Assembly: GCA_018389105.1 (NCBI GenBank)
Contig: JACATO010000304.1
Location: 2,604,001-2,668,000, forward strand
Origin: Nautilus pompilius
Lineage: Eukaryota > Mollusca > Cephalopoda > Nautilida > Nautilidae
Direction: 5' to 3'
Length of the DNA stretch: 64,000 nucleotides
This document shows, piece after piece, positions 39,201 through 51,766 of the stretch (positions are counted from its first letter, which is position 1; the number at the start of each line of letters is the position of its first letter). A model generated the notes under the pieces. It made no database searches. It had not been told where the DNA came from and saw nothing but the letters and a program-made list of their open reading frames with translations. The position numbers and the translations under genes are program-made.

Positions 39201-42200
39201 AAAAATGTGGTATTTCTAAGTGCTAAAGATGCTCTGTCTTATAATTATTATGATGTAAGTATACTTCATAATTAAACCTTAATTCTAAATCTATTAGCTT
39301 CAAAACCCTATGTTCAATTTAAAGTGTAAATTAAATTTTTTTCAAATAATTTTTTTTGGTAACTTCCTGAATAAAAAATGAAAAGGAATTGATAAAATTA
39401 AATACTACCAATGTTCTGTTCAATACTTATTATGAAATATTTTGATATTTTTTACAAGACTAATTTCGACACCCATGGGAACTTATGCAGTTTCATTTAT
39501 TAAACGTCGATCTTGTGAAGCTGCTTGCACGATCAAAACGATCTCGTGTATCTACAACTAATTCGAATAGAAAACAAAAAGATTTTAACCTTTCTTAATC
39601 ATTTTGAATTCACGTGTGCTTTTTAAATTTGTTTTGAATTAAATAATAACTTCAAAATCCTAGCTATATTGTTTCAATTTCACACCAAATTATAAAATAT
39701 GAAAGTCAGCAAAATTTATTCGTGTCATTTCAATTGTTAATATTCCAACAATGTAGGCGCACTATCTGACACTAAACACCGTTTGTTCAAGGTAACTAGT
39801 GGCCGCCACGTTTAAAATAACTTCTGTTTAGAGGAATGGACCGGGTTTTTATCATTCCATAAATGGAGTAATAAAACCAATGAATGTATTTAATGCGGAA
39901 TTTTTTCTGTTGTCATCATTAGGTTTTAGTTTGTCTTTGTGTGAAGCATTACTATTTTTTTAAGGGAATCCCTGAAGAACGTGTTTATGTTGCTGGGGAG
40001 TTCAAGAGACACGGTGGTCTTCGTGCCCAGGGCTGAGTGAACCAAAGCATCGTTTAAAAGTTTGATGATTGGAAACTTGAAGACTGCAAAACTAGAAAAA
40101 TCAATTGAAAAATAATAGCAATGCACATCAAAACTGTCTTTCTCATGTCTAATCTCTGATTATGGTTACAGGGGAAAATAATGGACACGGTTCATTAGTT
40201 CTGTTACTTTCAGTAATACTTCAGGATATCTAAAGAATCTGTCTAATCAGAAGTTACGCTATCAGTCCTTTGAGCGTGAAGTCTGTAATAAAATATTGCC
40301 ACCATTCCTTTGTCTCTATACACTTTCCCCCCATTTTTGTACACGCAAACATAATTCTTGACTGGTACTCATTTGAAAACAGAAAAAAAAGACAAGACGA
40401 CGGATAATCAGACTATGACACCGCCAGTCTTAGATCTTATTTGGCTTTTGCCTATTTCCCCATTTTGATCCTGCCTCAGCGCGTAGTAATTTATTTTATC
40501 AAAGTTAATTTTTTTTCTTTTTATGTTCTCAAAGACACCACGATGAGATAGATCCGATTTTCATGCTAAATTCAAATTACTAACAACATCTTTTGATATG
40601 TCACTAGCAGGGGAAAATAAATCGCTTCTAGGGCCGTCATGTGCATGTAGAAACCGAGGACAGTTTTTTAGTCTTATCTTGGATTCTTTGAGTTCATAGA
40701 CGCTATAGATCCAAGTAATTTTTCTTTAAAAATGTAAAAAAAAAGAATAAATAATACAATAAAATCAAAATGTTGTCAGGTACATCAGAATTTCCAGAGT
40801 TACGGAACTTATATTTTCAATCATGTAATCGTCTCGGTCAGTGCCGGTAAAAGAATAATCGTCTTTGAAGAGAAGTACATCACAGACAAAATCCTCATCG
40901 CACCTGCTGTAAACCGAAAAGTTTTACCGCTTGGGACATAGCAAAGCGATGAAATAAAATATCTACGCATGGACATTGCTAAATTTTTTCTACATAATAA
41001 ATATTGATATATTAACATAATTTTGTTTAAAATCGAAATTTGTCTTCAATAAATGCAGATAAAAAGCATTGATGCAAGTGACGCCACCATTTACTTCACC
41101 AGTCCATCACAGTCCGTATAAAACACCTGGAAATTTACATTGAATCGTATACTTTTCAAATAATAACGTAGAACATTTGAATGTTAAGAAGTCATTATTA
41201 ATCATCTTTTTTGTAAATATTTCAGTTGCCACATGACGCAGTGTCATCTGTAAACCGATTATAACTGTACAGACCTCATATTTCTACAATATATATATTT
41301 TTGTAGTTTTCCTTAATCCTTTCATAAAACACCTGAAAAAAGTATTTTATCTAAATATCAAGAGGCAGAAAAATGTTTAATTACCGAAACTAAACGAAGT
41401 CTTGAGCAGGTAAATAAAATGTACAGTATTACCATTATACTATTTTCTTAGTTACGCTAACATTCTTAATTATAATGAAAAACTGGGAAATCACCTAAAG
41501 CCATCTGACTGTTGTCTTCATTGATCAGTTAGGTGTCGTCACTTGTACCGCGCAATCTGTTGTCTCAACGCTCTAGTCTGTTAAAACAACTGCCCATGAG
41601 CCTCTATTGTAGTATCCATCCGAACTGTAACGAAGGTTCGTGCTCGGTACTTGGATATTGAATTTATTGTATCAGACCTTAATGTACCTGTCGTCAAAAC
41701 GCTTTTAAGTAGCCTTTAAATCAAACAAACCACAGTAGACAAAGAGAGAGGTCAGTTAGATTAAACCTCACAAGTGGCTGAGTAAATATCCTCAGTTTAG
41801 CAAACACTAAAAGAAATGACTATTGAAAGAAACAAAAAAGCTTTAAAAGAACATTTTCGTTCTTATATTCAGAATTATGCAGGATTATCCGGATGAGATC
41901 TCCAAGCGCCACAGTTATATGAAATGAGGTAACCTGGGCAAAACGGATTGCTACAGATTATGTTTAAATCAGGATAACATCAGCCAACAATACGTGTTTG
42001 CTTGATATTAATTTTTTACTGGTAATAAATAAAACAGAAACGCTTTGATACAAAGGATTCAGTCAAGAAACAGCATATAACAGCTACACAAATTTCTATA
42101 AATATTTAAATAAAAGTGCATATTAATGTGAAAATATCTTTAGCGATATTGAGTTTCCAAACGAAGGGAAATCTAATTCTGATTACCAGATCGTATGCTT

Positions 42201-43226
42201 TGTAGTTACTGATGCATAACTAACCAGCGCCGAGCGCACTTTTTCTCATAGGTTCAAGAACCTATTAATCCTGCTTCAGAGACGTTTTTAAACCGACGAA
42301 TACAATGTCGAATGTAAATACTCTCTGAACAATCTGTTGGCTTTCTGTGCTAGGAAAGAATTAAACACGTGTCAGATATTCTGCTTATACAATCATTATA
42401 TTTGTGTTGTATGAAAATCAAATGCAGTCATAAAATTGTTGGATTGTGATGAAAGTACAAAAAACAACACCTAATTAATGTATTTAAAATATAATAATCT
42501 GAAACATTTTCGCTAACCATTTTGCGCCTTGTGTTTTTTTTTCTTTTAAGTAGGAATGGTATTTTGACCTGTACAGTTTTATTAGTGAGGTGACGAATTG
42601 GAAACGGTTCCTGAGCCACGTAAAGATTGGCGTCTAACCGACCATTAAAATCCCTGACTTGTTTGTTCATTGTGAAGAAAAAAGAATCAGCATCTTATGT
42701 TGTATTTAATTTAATGAATCTGTTCTTTCCAGTCTTTTAGATTTTTTGTCGCTAATATTTTGTAAAGTAATTAGATAATTGCAAAGACATTTAACGCTTG
42801 CTAGTGTTTTTTTCCTTCTTTTTTCAGTAAGATCTAGTAAACTATTCACGGAAGCTCTGACGATTGACTAATCTGCTGTATATTTCCTTTTCAAAATTAA
42901 GGTAAGACGTTTCTTATACTTGAATGATTCGCCGATGAAGGCGAGGTATTTTAAAAGTGAAAACCGCACCTGTTACTTTATGAAGTTGTGTAGCATAAAA
43001 TAACAGACTGCAAAGTCCTACTGTAATTCAGAACGGCAGTGTGGTGATATTGTAGTCGAAGGAAAACAAGCAATTTATGAATGATTTCTTAAAATCAAGA
43101 TGAAATACTTTATTTTACTGTTGAACCACCGCTAGCGTTAAAAAAAATCGATGCACTTTTGTTTAGTCGCCACTCGATGAATAGATCTGAACTGAAACTA
43201 AACACGAGCAATTTACTTGTTTCATT
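36289..43226. other. Non-coding AT-rich DNA
   Basis: T-rich frames at 37494-38323 (up to 104 codons) are rich in Phe, Leu and Ser and look like chance products of polypyrimidine DNA. No supported gene. Confidence 0.6.
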
Positions 43227-43285
43227 TTAACCCTTTACTTGGGACCTGTAACATTTATAAGATCGTATATATACCAACGGGTTAA
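43227..43285. mobile_element. Possible very short piggyBac-like MITE remnant
   Basis: The 59-bp segment starts TTAACCCTTTACTTGG and ends CCAACGGGTTAA. The two TTAA termini are inverted with TTAACCC shared, nine of the first ten positions. It is much shorter than usual MITEs and may be a chance palindrome or a heavily deleted copy. It ends 15 bp before the large hairpin at 43301. Confidence 0.3.
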
Positions 43286-43300
43286 GCTACAACATCGAAA

Positions 43301-43451
43301 CAAAGAAACTTCGTTATACTGTGAGAACGGTGCACCTTAGTTTGCGAGAAATCCGTTGGTGGCATGGAAGAGAAGGTTCCGGCTGCAACAAGAGGCTTTC
43401 TGACAAACTAAGGTGCACCTACCGTCTTCACAGCATAAACAAGTTGTTTAG
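43301..43451. repeat. Long imperfect hairpin (about 150 bp)
   Basis: The left arm (43301-43360) and right arm (about 43390-43451) are inverted copies. The core TGCACCTTAGTTTG on the left (43331-43344) is matched exactly by CAAACTAAGGTGCA on the right. Outside the core, TTATACTGTGAGAACGG pairs with a reverse complement reading TTATGCTGTGAAGACGG, with a 2-nt bulge. Inside the core, pairing continues with mismatches to a loop of about 20-30 nt. The structure could be a foldback MITE, a hairpin RNA locus or a long microRNA precursor. Sequence alone does not decide between them. Confidence 0.75.
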
Positions 43452-45559
43452 AAATGCATTCTAAGCGCTTCTAGAAATCACTAATAAACTAATGATCATT
43501 TTTATTAAAATTCAATAAATATCGCAGACAACATTAAGTTTAAGATTAGATTGTAACACTTCTTTCAAATGTCCTGCTTAAAGCAAGAATAAAATTCATG
43601 AATAATATGCTAATCAAATGATAAATGAGCTTTGGTTAGGCGGAAATCTAGAAGCAAAGCCGATCTCAATTAAGATATCCAACAGTTATAAATCACAGGA
43701 TATCTAAGAATTTAGACTTTCATTAACAATGTCAACTGACTACAGTTACCTTTTCTATAAAGCAGATATTTACCATTCCAGAAAAGCGAATAATGTTTCT
43801 CGCGTTTTCTTTGATCAATTTATTATTTTAACTCTGATCCGACGAAGACTTCCATCTGTGTCATTACGGTGTTTTGCTTATATCTGATGTTCTGATTTAT
43901 AGGCGTGTTTTTCTTTTAATTCTTTTTCAAACTTAAGATGGTATTATATGAATGCAGGTGGTGAGGCAGGTGCTAATCAGAAGGTTTCCCAAAGGTATTT
44001 CTATAGTTGTTATCTGACAGTAGTTCGACGTGTACAGCTATCGACCTCCACGTCACGATATACCAGGTTACATCATCGGGTCTGTAACTTGGACGCGCAG
44101 AAATTCGCTGTTACATTGTGATAAAGGATTAATTTTTTTAGTGAATTTTCACTACTCTTATAAATTTACTTAATTTTTAGCCTTAATAAAATATGTGAAA
44201 TATAGCTAAACTTTGTAAATTAATGGAAAATGATGTATTTCTTTCCTTATTGGCACGTAATTCATAATCGTTTGTTTTGTATATTTTTAAATGAGACATT
44301 AGGCAGAAAGGCATATGTAATCAAACTTATATACTATGCAATGCTGTGGTCTTAGTCTAACCGATATTAGCAGAACACTGTAGCAACACTTTTCACAGCA
44401 GATATCCTGGTCCCATATAAGCAGGGAGTCAGGAGTCAATAAGTAGAAATTTAAGTTAATAAAAGTGCTGTACTGTATTAAATGTCATGTAAATGCCACG
44501 AAAGATAGTTTTTGCCTTCATGTCGGTATTTAAAGAAGTATAAATTACTTTCCTATCAGTGTATGGATGACTTTTCTAAAATTCGTATTGAATGCGTTAT
44601 TAATTTAAGTGGTAGCTATATTTCATGATTTAATAAGACCTGGATAAGAAGAATTATAATGACATCTTCCGTCAAATTATAGTGCTGCTGTATCCATGTG
44701 GAAAGATACTCTTTTTTTCACGGGAAAAGTTTTTTTTTTTCAAAAGATATTTCTGGAAGGTCGTGCGTTAAAGTAAAAATTCTACGCAGCTAATTTTGTT
44801 AATTCTTTCCCCGTCAGGGGGGTGATGTCCCAGCGCCACTTCAGACAAAGGTTTATTAAAATCATATCCATGACGACTTTAAGCTGATGTATATCGATAG
44901 TGACACCGTTCGGCGGCCGGGAAATCGTTCGGTTTTAGACATGGATAAAACACTGAACCAGTCTATCTTTATATATTATGTGATTTGAAAACCTTAGAGG
45001 TTTTAAAGAGAAGTATTCCGTTTTACAAACGGCGCATCATTATCACAAACATCGCTTCGTCGACATCTTGATCCTGTTCCAGTTGATGAACCTCGAACGC
45101 AAAGTTGTATTTAATATCCTCTTGTGTTTAAAGCAACTTATGGACGGACATACAGCGAATAATATAATAGTGGGGCTCAAATATCGCCGATTAGCATTAC
45201 GATTTGAAGGAGTCAACAGCGGAGCAATCGGTAAAACTGCTGGTGGCGTTTATCGTCAGGGTTATGCAAACACCGTCCCGCTAAACGGTGGGCCAAGACA
45301 AGCAAACCGTGCGTGTAATTAGGCAGTAAAGGGGTTCTGGGGAGCGATCGGTTCATATGCATTAAGGCTTTCACTTGCCACTGTACTAGCGAGGACTAAC
45401 TCCACCGCCACTTACAGCGCAGTAGCAAAACAAAATTAATGGCTAACAAAACAACGGAGCGCAGCAAACAAACAGACTCGACCTGTATTTTATTTGCTGT
45501 ATGCACTGCAAAGAAAAACAAGATATTAACTTTAAAAAATGACAGGTGAACAAAACCAA

Positions 45560-45569
45560 CCCCCCCCCC
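45560..45569. repeat. C10 homopolymer
   Basis: Ten consecutive C, rare in this AT-rich window and prone to length error in assemblies. Confidence 0.9.
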
Positions 45570-48500
45570 TGTGCAGAATACATAGTTTACAATAAGATTA
45601 TTCGTACACTTCATTTTAACAATAAATATTCGTGGTTAGTCAGTTGTATTTGTGTAAGAATTATTATTTTAAATAATGGTGCAAAAATAATGTTATAAAT
45701 TGATTTTTTTCCAACGTAACCGCTTCCCACTAACAAAGTTTACGGTCTAGGTTCTGGAATTTCAAGGTTTAACCCTATTTTTTAAATGTATATTTTAAAA
45801 TTAATGCTTCTTATAGTGAAAAGAAAAAAAATTAGATTGGATTAATAAATGAAGCTAAATTATCGTATTTTAGTTTGCCTTAAGCAAGACTCGTTGTTTC
45901 TCTTCAACTAACGGATGTCACAAATAGATGATGGGGCGGTTTATTACTTACTATATCGACCCCATAGGGCAAGATTAGGTATCTTGCCATAGAATAGTGA
46001 TTAACAAAATTTACCACCACAAAAAGCAAATCAAACTTAGCAAATTAGGCAGTACTATATTTAAATATCATTAAAAAACAACAAACATTGAAATATGTTT
46101 CGTCTGGAACGAATAGATGGCATTTTGGATTAGAAATAATAACAGTAATTCCAAATAAAGATTTTTTAAAACATTTATGACGCGACCAAATATAATGTGT
46201 TCTCTTTACGTGACGAGACCAGAGTTGTTTTGTAACTCGAGAACAGTGGCGAGTCTTTAGAACTGGGATCCTGACAAAAAAGCCTTTCCTAATGAGCTCA
46301 GAGCGTGTCAGCATTGGTAGATAGCCAGCAAGCTTCCGTTTAAGATCTTGTCGACTTGACTGACAAAGAATGAAGCCACAATTTAGCCGGACCAATCGAT
46401 TTAGCGTTGTCTATTTCAGTGCTGTTTCCACAGTGAATTTCGACTTGCTAAAGAAAAAATAATGTAGTCTTCCTAGCCGGATATGCGATTCTCTACAGGA
46501 CAGTCGTTGGTGAGTGGTAATCCGTCCGTTGTCTCCGTTTGATGCTTCTCTGCATAGACAGGGCGTCGAATACACGGTCAGATACACGCATTTGCACAAA
46601 AGTGGACACAACAGCTGGCATTTTTAATTTAAAATATTTTTCACTTGCTTTCCTTTTTTGACAATAATTCTTGGATTTTCAGGTCCATTTTATTAGTTTG
46701 CCGAGAGAGCATTTTGAGAGATGAGAAGACTTCTTCGGTAGTCGAGATACAGCACTTTCATTTCTTAGTCAAAGAAATACGTTGACAATTTGTAGCGCTA
46801 CTCGCACTCCGCGTTTTAGGGCTTCTATTCTCAGCTCACTTCGCCTCAGCTTCGAGAGGGACATGTGACCTCGTTATACGGACAAATGCACCAGCAAACC
46901 TCGATCTGCTGGAGTCGGACAAACTTCGGATCATCACGTAAAATTAGGGGAAAAGACTTCCTTTGTCTTCGAAATGTGAATTTTCGCTTCATGTCAACTT
47001 TTGCAACGATTTGTTGTTTATAAGATCGTCGTAAAAAAAACACAACTTCTGCTTGATTGTTAAATACCTGAAGTTGTTGCTGCACTTTATGAACGTCCCC
47101 CCATGGAGTTTTTTTAGAAGTTTCGGGCCGTCAGAAGTGTGTTTTCTAAGACTCGCAATCGAACACCTTTCTGGACTTCTGTCGTTCCGTTTTACACACA
47201 CAAAACGTACGATTTTCTTGGTTGATATAAGCGACCTTTTCCTACGTTATTCGCTCGTCTCGTGGAGAATTTTAGGTTTTTTTAATATTTTACTCGTTTC
47301 ATTCTATCCTTCGACTACAACCGCCGCCGTCTTCTATTTTACCGGCGCAGGCTAAGCTGACTTTAAAAATTACAAGGTGCAAGAAAAAAGGTAGCTAGAA
47401 TTGTATTATCTTATTGTCATTGTTGATGTCCGGTTTAGTGAATCGTGATGGCGGCTCTTGTGTCCCTTTCTGGGAAGGACGGACTTTTGCGGCTCCGTCT
47501 ACAGCATCAACTTCTCTCCATTGTTGCCAAGATTCATAATGACACTAAAATGTTAACTGAATGAGGCTGGGTTTTTAAAATGCGTACACTTCGTACATGT
47601 AGTAGAGATTACTTTCATTTTCTTTTTCTGCGTCGGTTCGATGGCTGACTGGTGCATATAGCGCCAGCGATTTCTGTGTTCGATGAATTCGCAAGGTGGA
47701 GTCCCTTCCTTTCAAGTGGTTTCCAAACAGCCAGGTTCGAACGTGACCTGGTCTAAATAAGCCGGTCACCATTATCGTTCTGGAGTATACCTGAACCGAG
47801 AAGAGCACGTTTCGGTAAGTCGGGCTTTTTCTTGGAATCACTGGGAAAGCTTTTGACGAATTAACCCTGACGATGCACATTTATCTTTCTATCGTGGTTC
47901 TTCACTATCTTCTTAGAAATCGGCTCTGTCCAGAATATTTGTAATAGAAATACCAGTGATTTTTCGAGCTTTGCTTTTTGAAGTTGTTTAAGGGTCCACA
48001 ATCTACTAATGGAGCATTCCTTGCGTATTCTATATTCTTTAACTGAATAGTAAGAAAGTCCAGGTGTGTAAAACATTTTTATATTGTTTCTAAGACACTT
48101 CCTTAACTAGATCAAGCATACAAAGTTTGTACGTCATCAACTTAATTTTTGGGAAGAATTCATTGGTACGTTTACTTTTTAAAAGTTATTATGGGTGCTC
48201 CCATCTTTTGTTTTTCGTTTTGATGTTTATCTTTTCTGTTTTTTTTACTAATAAGATTAAATCTATTAATAATTTAATTGTGAGATTTGGCTAATATAAA
48301 ACTTAATAACATAAATTCGATAATATTCTTTAAAAATTTTATTACTACAGTATGTCTTTTAAAGATGCATTTTTAAAAACGTTATCATAAATTAATGTAA
48401 CACATCAATCAGTAAGTTCAATCAGTGTTTATAAGTAGATTTCTTTGCAACAAAATTTCTTCTTCTACGTATTCCAAAACACTTATTATATAATTATCAT

Positions 48501-49543
48501 CTGCATATTGCGATGATTCAGAAATATTCTTTCCTTTATTATGACACCAGTTGTGTAAAGAGAAACAGAATTTATTTTGTAAGGCTTTACGATTCTAACA
48601 CTTGCACAAATGTAGAGATTCTAATTCTTCATCCATCATGTCATATACAAGTTAAAAAATTATTTCCATTATTATCCCAATAATTTCTTATTGCATAACT
48701 TTCAAAAATCTTTATTTGCACCTCGTACTTACTCATTGCTGCATGAGCTTGATCCAGGATATTTAGTATCTTCACTACCGAACTTAGATTTTTGTAAGTT
48801 TTTATTATTTAAATTTTATTAAAAGTTTTTTGAAAATCAAGAACATCTTTGGTGTACTTATTTTTATACCCAGTCTTTTACATATCACAACAAAAATGAT
48901 TTAAAAGATAACAAATAATTAATACCTTTGTAATTTTTTTCTTTCTAAAAATACTAAAATTTCATAAATTGTTCACAAGTCCAAATGTAAATAATTACTG
49001 AGTCTATTAATATTCCAGTTAGAATCTCTGATGCTTAATTATTTCTATGCTAAAACAGTTAAGGTGATAGCCAGTCTTTGTCGAAATATCATTCGGAAAA
49101 CTCCTTTCAAAAATTGAGATCCACAATTTATTCAATAATTTTACTTCATAAATAAAAGCTCAAACCTTCCTACCATAGAGTTAATGTTTCTAATGATAAA
49201 TTTAGCAATAAACATAGCAGAAAGATTTGTTGCATTCAAATAACTAAAGGTATGATATTTGTTTGTTATCTGTGTTATCACGGTAATATAACTGGTAAGA
49301 ATGATAGATTTTAAAATTCTGTTAAAAAATCCACGCCATGGCACATGCCCTAAAATCTTTACACCTTTGTAAATGAGGTTGTTTGAGCTGCTAAATGATA
49401 AGACTTTGCATTAATATTATATAGTAGTATATTTTTTCACGTTCCAGGTTAGAAATCTTCCTGATTTAAAGGCTACATCGAAACACAGGTGTCTAAAATT
49501 GAAAGGGGTTGAAATTTGGGATCGTCTGATTTTGTTTAAGCGA

Positions 49544-49738
49544 TCAACAATCCATTTCAAGTAGAGTTTCTTCTCTTTCGCCTAATCCAAAATATTTTTT
49601 GTGCCTGATCGCATCCAGAAAGTGCTCAAAATCATTCATATGCATGGCGATTGTGGGCGTTACTCTGACAAGTTTGATAGCATCGTAGAGACCGAACTCT
49701 ATTTTTAGCAATGATCTGTACAAATTCGCCAATTCCAA
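49544..49738 (-). CDS. Exon-like 64-codon frame of unknown identity
   Basis: The minus-strand frame reads ELANLYRSLLKIEFGLYDAI, then KLVRVTPTIAMHMNDFEHFL, ending METxxx-free with MDC and a TGA stop (49546-49544). A TAA lies a few codons upstream, so an independent gene would have to start at TTG; an exon after an AG near 49741 is more plausible. Third positions are somewhat GC-richer than the surroundings. The VRVTP...DFEHFLDAI pattern vaguely recalls the C-terminal end of fold-type-I PLP enzymes, but no active-site motif is present. It may be a terminal exon, a processed-gene fragment or chance. Confidence 0.2.
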   Translation of the reverse strand: MELANLYRSLLKIEFGLYDAIKLVRVTPTIAMHMNDFEHFLDAIRHKKYFGLGEREETLLEMDC

Positions 49739-50108
49739 ATTTTGCTTGTTTTATTACTGCTGTTAGCATGATTTCCTTTTGCTACAAATGCTACGAATAT
49801 AAAATGTGTAACTAATTAAAGTTTCTTTTTTTAATTCGCTTTCTTAGATTTCGTTGGTTAATCCCAGTTAAATTAATTTTATAATATAAACATTTTCTTA
49901 TTCTTACTGATTATTTCTGAAGGAAAATCAAATGTTCTTTCACATTTTATTGCTTTCCTCCACTAAACTGTACCTATTCTTCAAGCCTTGGTTCTTTTCC
50001 ATTGTGAATAGGTGCAGTAAAGTTTGATATTAGGTGGATCTCGATTACCATCGCGCTATTTAAAAACTGAAATTCTAGCTAAAGGACTCGGACAATACAC
50101 TGCCCGTT

Positions 50109-50380
50109 TATACTTCAAAACAACTGCTCCCCTTGTTTCGTCTATACAATCCAATCTAAAGCGATTCTCCGGTCGTGTCACAGAACCTTACAAACTGGTT
50201 TTGCCCACACTTTAAACTTCTCACTACATAAGCTATAAGAGTTTTGTTATGGCTGAAGCAGGTAAAAAATACGTCTTCTATGACTGAAAATGACGCTGAG
50301 CGGACGGTCTGTGGGTGCGTTTGTGGCTGAAAAGACCAGTTCGTGACTGACAGTATCTTCCACAGTTGTTTTGAAGTATA
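50109..50380. repeat. 18-bp perfect inverted repeat with 236-bp spacer
   Basis: TATACTTCAAAACAACTG at 50109-50126 is repeated in exact reverse complement at 50363-50380. The flanks agree only weakly. The pair may be the remains of a foldback or MITE-like element. It lies about 160 bp left of the ZBED-type hAT. Confidence 0.45.
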
Positions 50381-51415
50381 GTGGCTGGGTCTGCTGTTGT
50401 CTGCGACTTTGTCTCTTTCTCTCTAGGTTGATGCGACGTTGTTTCTTGGTGTGTCCCAACCAATGATTGATTGCCGAACAGCTAATTCCCGCATGTGGAT
50501 ATAACTGTTTCGCATTGCTTTTCAGTGGTTCCTTCCTCTAGTACAGTGGTTCTCAAAGTGTGGGTCGCGATAAATTTTAACGCACTATGTGGCAATAGGG
50601 CTGAGCAGAGGGAGGTTTGGCATGGGCCTACGATTTTGAGGGGCCTACTCCCCTCGTTAGAGCCAAACAGGGGACCCTTTTGTAAAGAATTAGAAATAAA
50701 TTTATGCGCCTCTGAATTGGAAGAATTCAAATTACCGCCTTAAATATTTTGGTGACGGGGAAACAGGCCTTTTCGTTGTTTTTGTTTTCCTCCGTTAATT
50801 GACGCGTGCCAAGTACTGGAGAACAATGTGAAAACAACACCAAGATAAAACCAAGTCCAAAACAGACTCGTGTCAGGGAGAAGCGGTCTCAATACAGGAA
50901 GTGTATACTTAATATAACAAAGAGAATTCTATTTAGAGTCATTATTCACGAAACACATGCCACTGAAATTATGTTTCAAGTTCGAACCGTGTCAGTTCTT
51001 TTGCGTTGCGATATTGTTTTTTTCTTTTTTAGCTGATAAGGACGGATATTACACTTTGATCTTTTTTTTTCTTTTCTCCGATTGTCAGACTTGTGTAAGT
51101 CTGGGCCACCGTTACTAAATTGTGTTGCGATCTGCCACGTGGTGGTGTTGCATTCGTTATGGCTGATAAAGGAAACAAAATTGAGTTACAAACTTTTGAG
51201 AGTTGCGGAAAGTCAGACATCTTTAGTCATAAAACCTTTAAAGGAGGATAACTAACTTATGTCAACTTTATTTGACGTAAAGTATGCGAAAGAAATAAGG
51301 AAGTTATTCTCAATGATCCATCTATCAAGAGAAGAGTGATAAACATTGGCAAGAGTACAAAATATGCAGTCTTCACAGAGAAGCATTAGTATAAAAAACT
51401 ATGCCAGACGATTTG

Positions 51416-51761
51416 CAGAGCCGGTCATAGCTGTGGGCGACATAGGCGGTCGCCTAGGGCGCCATCTGCTGGGGGGCGCCTCTTTAGCAAGCCAATTTAT
51501 CTTTATTTTTGTTTCGATGATTAGCGTTAGTTTGAACACTTTATCATTGTTATACTGTACGTTAATAGTATATTCGTGTGCACTTTGCATGTTACTTGAT
51601 TTATTGCTGTAATTAAATGCCATCTGTTTCTTTACACCCTTTGTTTGCGCAATTTTTTAAGGTAGGTGTGTGTGTGCTGGGGTGTTTTTTATTGTGTGGG
51701 TTTTAGGGGGCGCCAGTGATGAGGTTCGCCTAGGGCTCCACATGGGCTCCGACCGGCCCTG
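51416..51761. mobile_element. Non-autonomous hAT MITE (346 bp) nested in the ZBED-type hAT
   Basis: The element starts CAGAGCCGGTCATAGCTG at 51416 and ends CTCCGACCGGCCCTG at 51761, so both ends share the inverted CAG(A/G)GCCGGTC terminus. A perfect 8-bp duplication ACGATTTG flanks it (51408-51415 and 51762-51769). The subterminal regions are GC-rich inverted copies too: TCGCCTAGGGCGCC near the left end and GGGGCGCCAGT...CGCCTAGGGCTCC near the right. There is no transposase, so it was moved by another hAT enzyme. It interrupts the host hAT and is therefore younger than it. Confidence 0.93.
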
Positions 51762-51766
51762 ACGAT

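Larger units (their letters stand above)
43452..50108. other. Non-coding DNA, GC-richer between about 44.8 and 47.9 kb
   Basis: GC-richer stretches near 44800-45420 and 46200-47900 contain frames up to 116 codons on either strand, none with a recognised domain. A 38-codon frame with a good ATG context (47448-47564, starting MAALVSLSGKDGLLRLRLQ) is noted but unsupported. The remainder is AT-rich. Confidence 0.5.

Noticed and set aside
46045-46395. 116-codon minus-strand frame
   Set aside because: No recognisable domain, no splice or start context worth reporting; length is within chance for a window this size.
47728-47753. GGTTCGAACGTGACC, resembling a tRNA box B
   Set aside because: The stem-loop has a nine-base loop and there is no box A or acceptor stem at the required distance.
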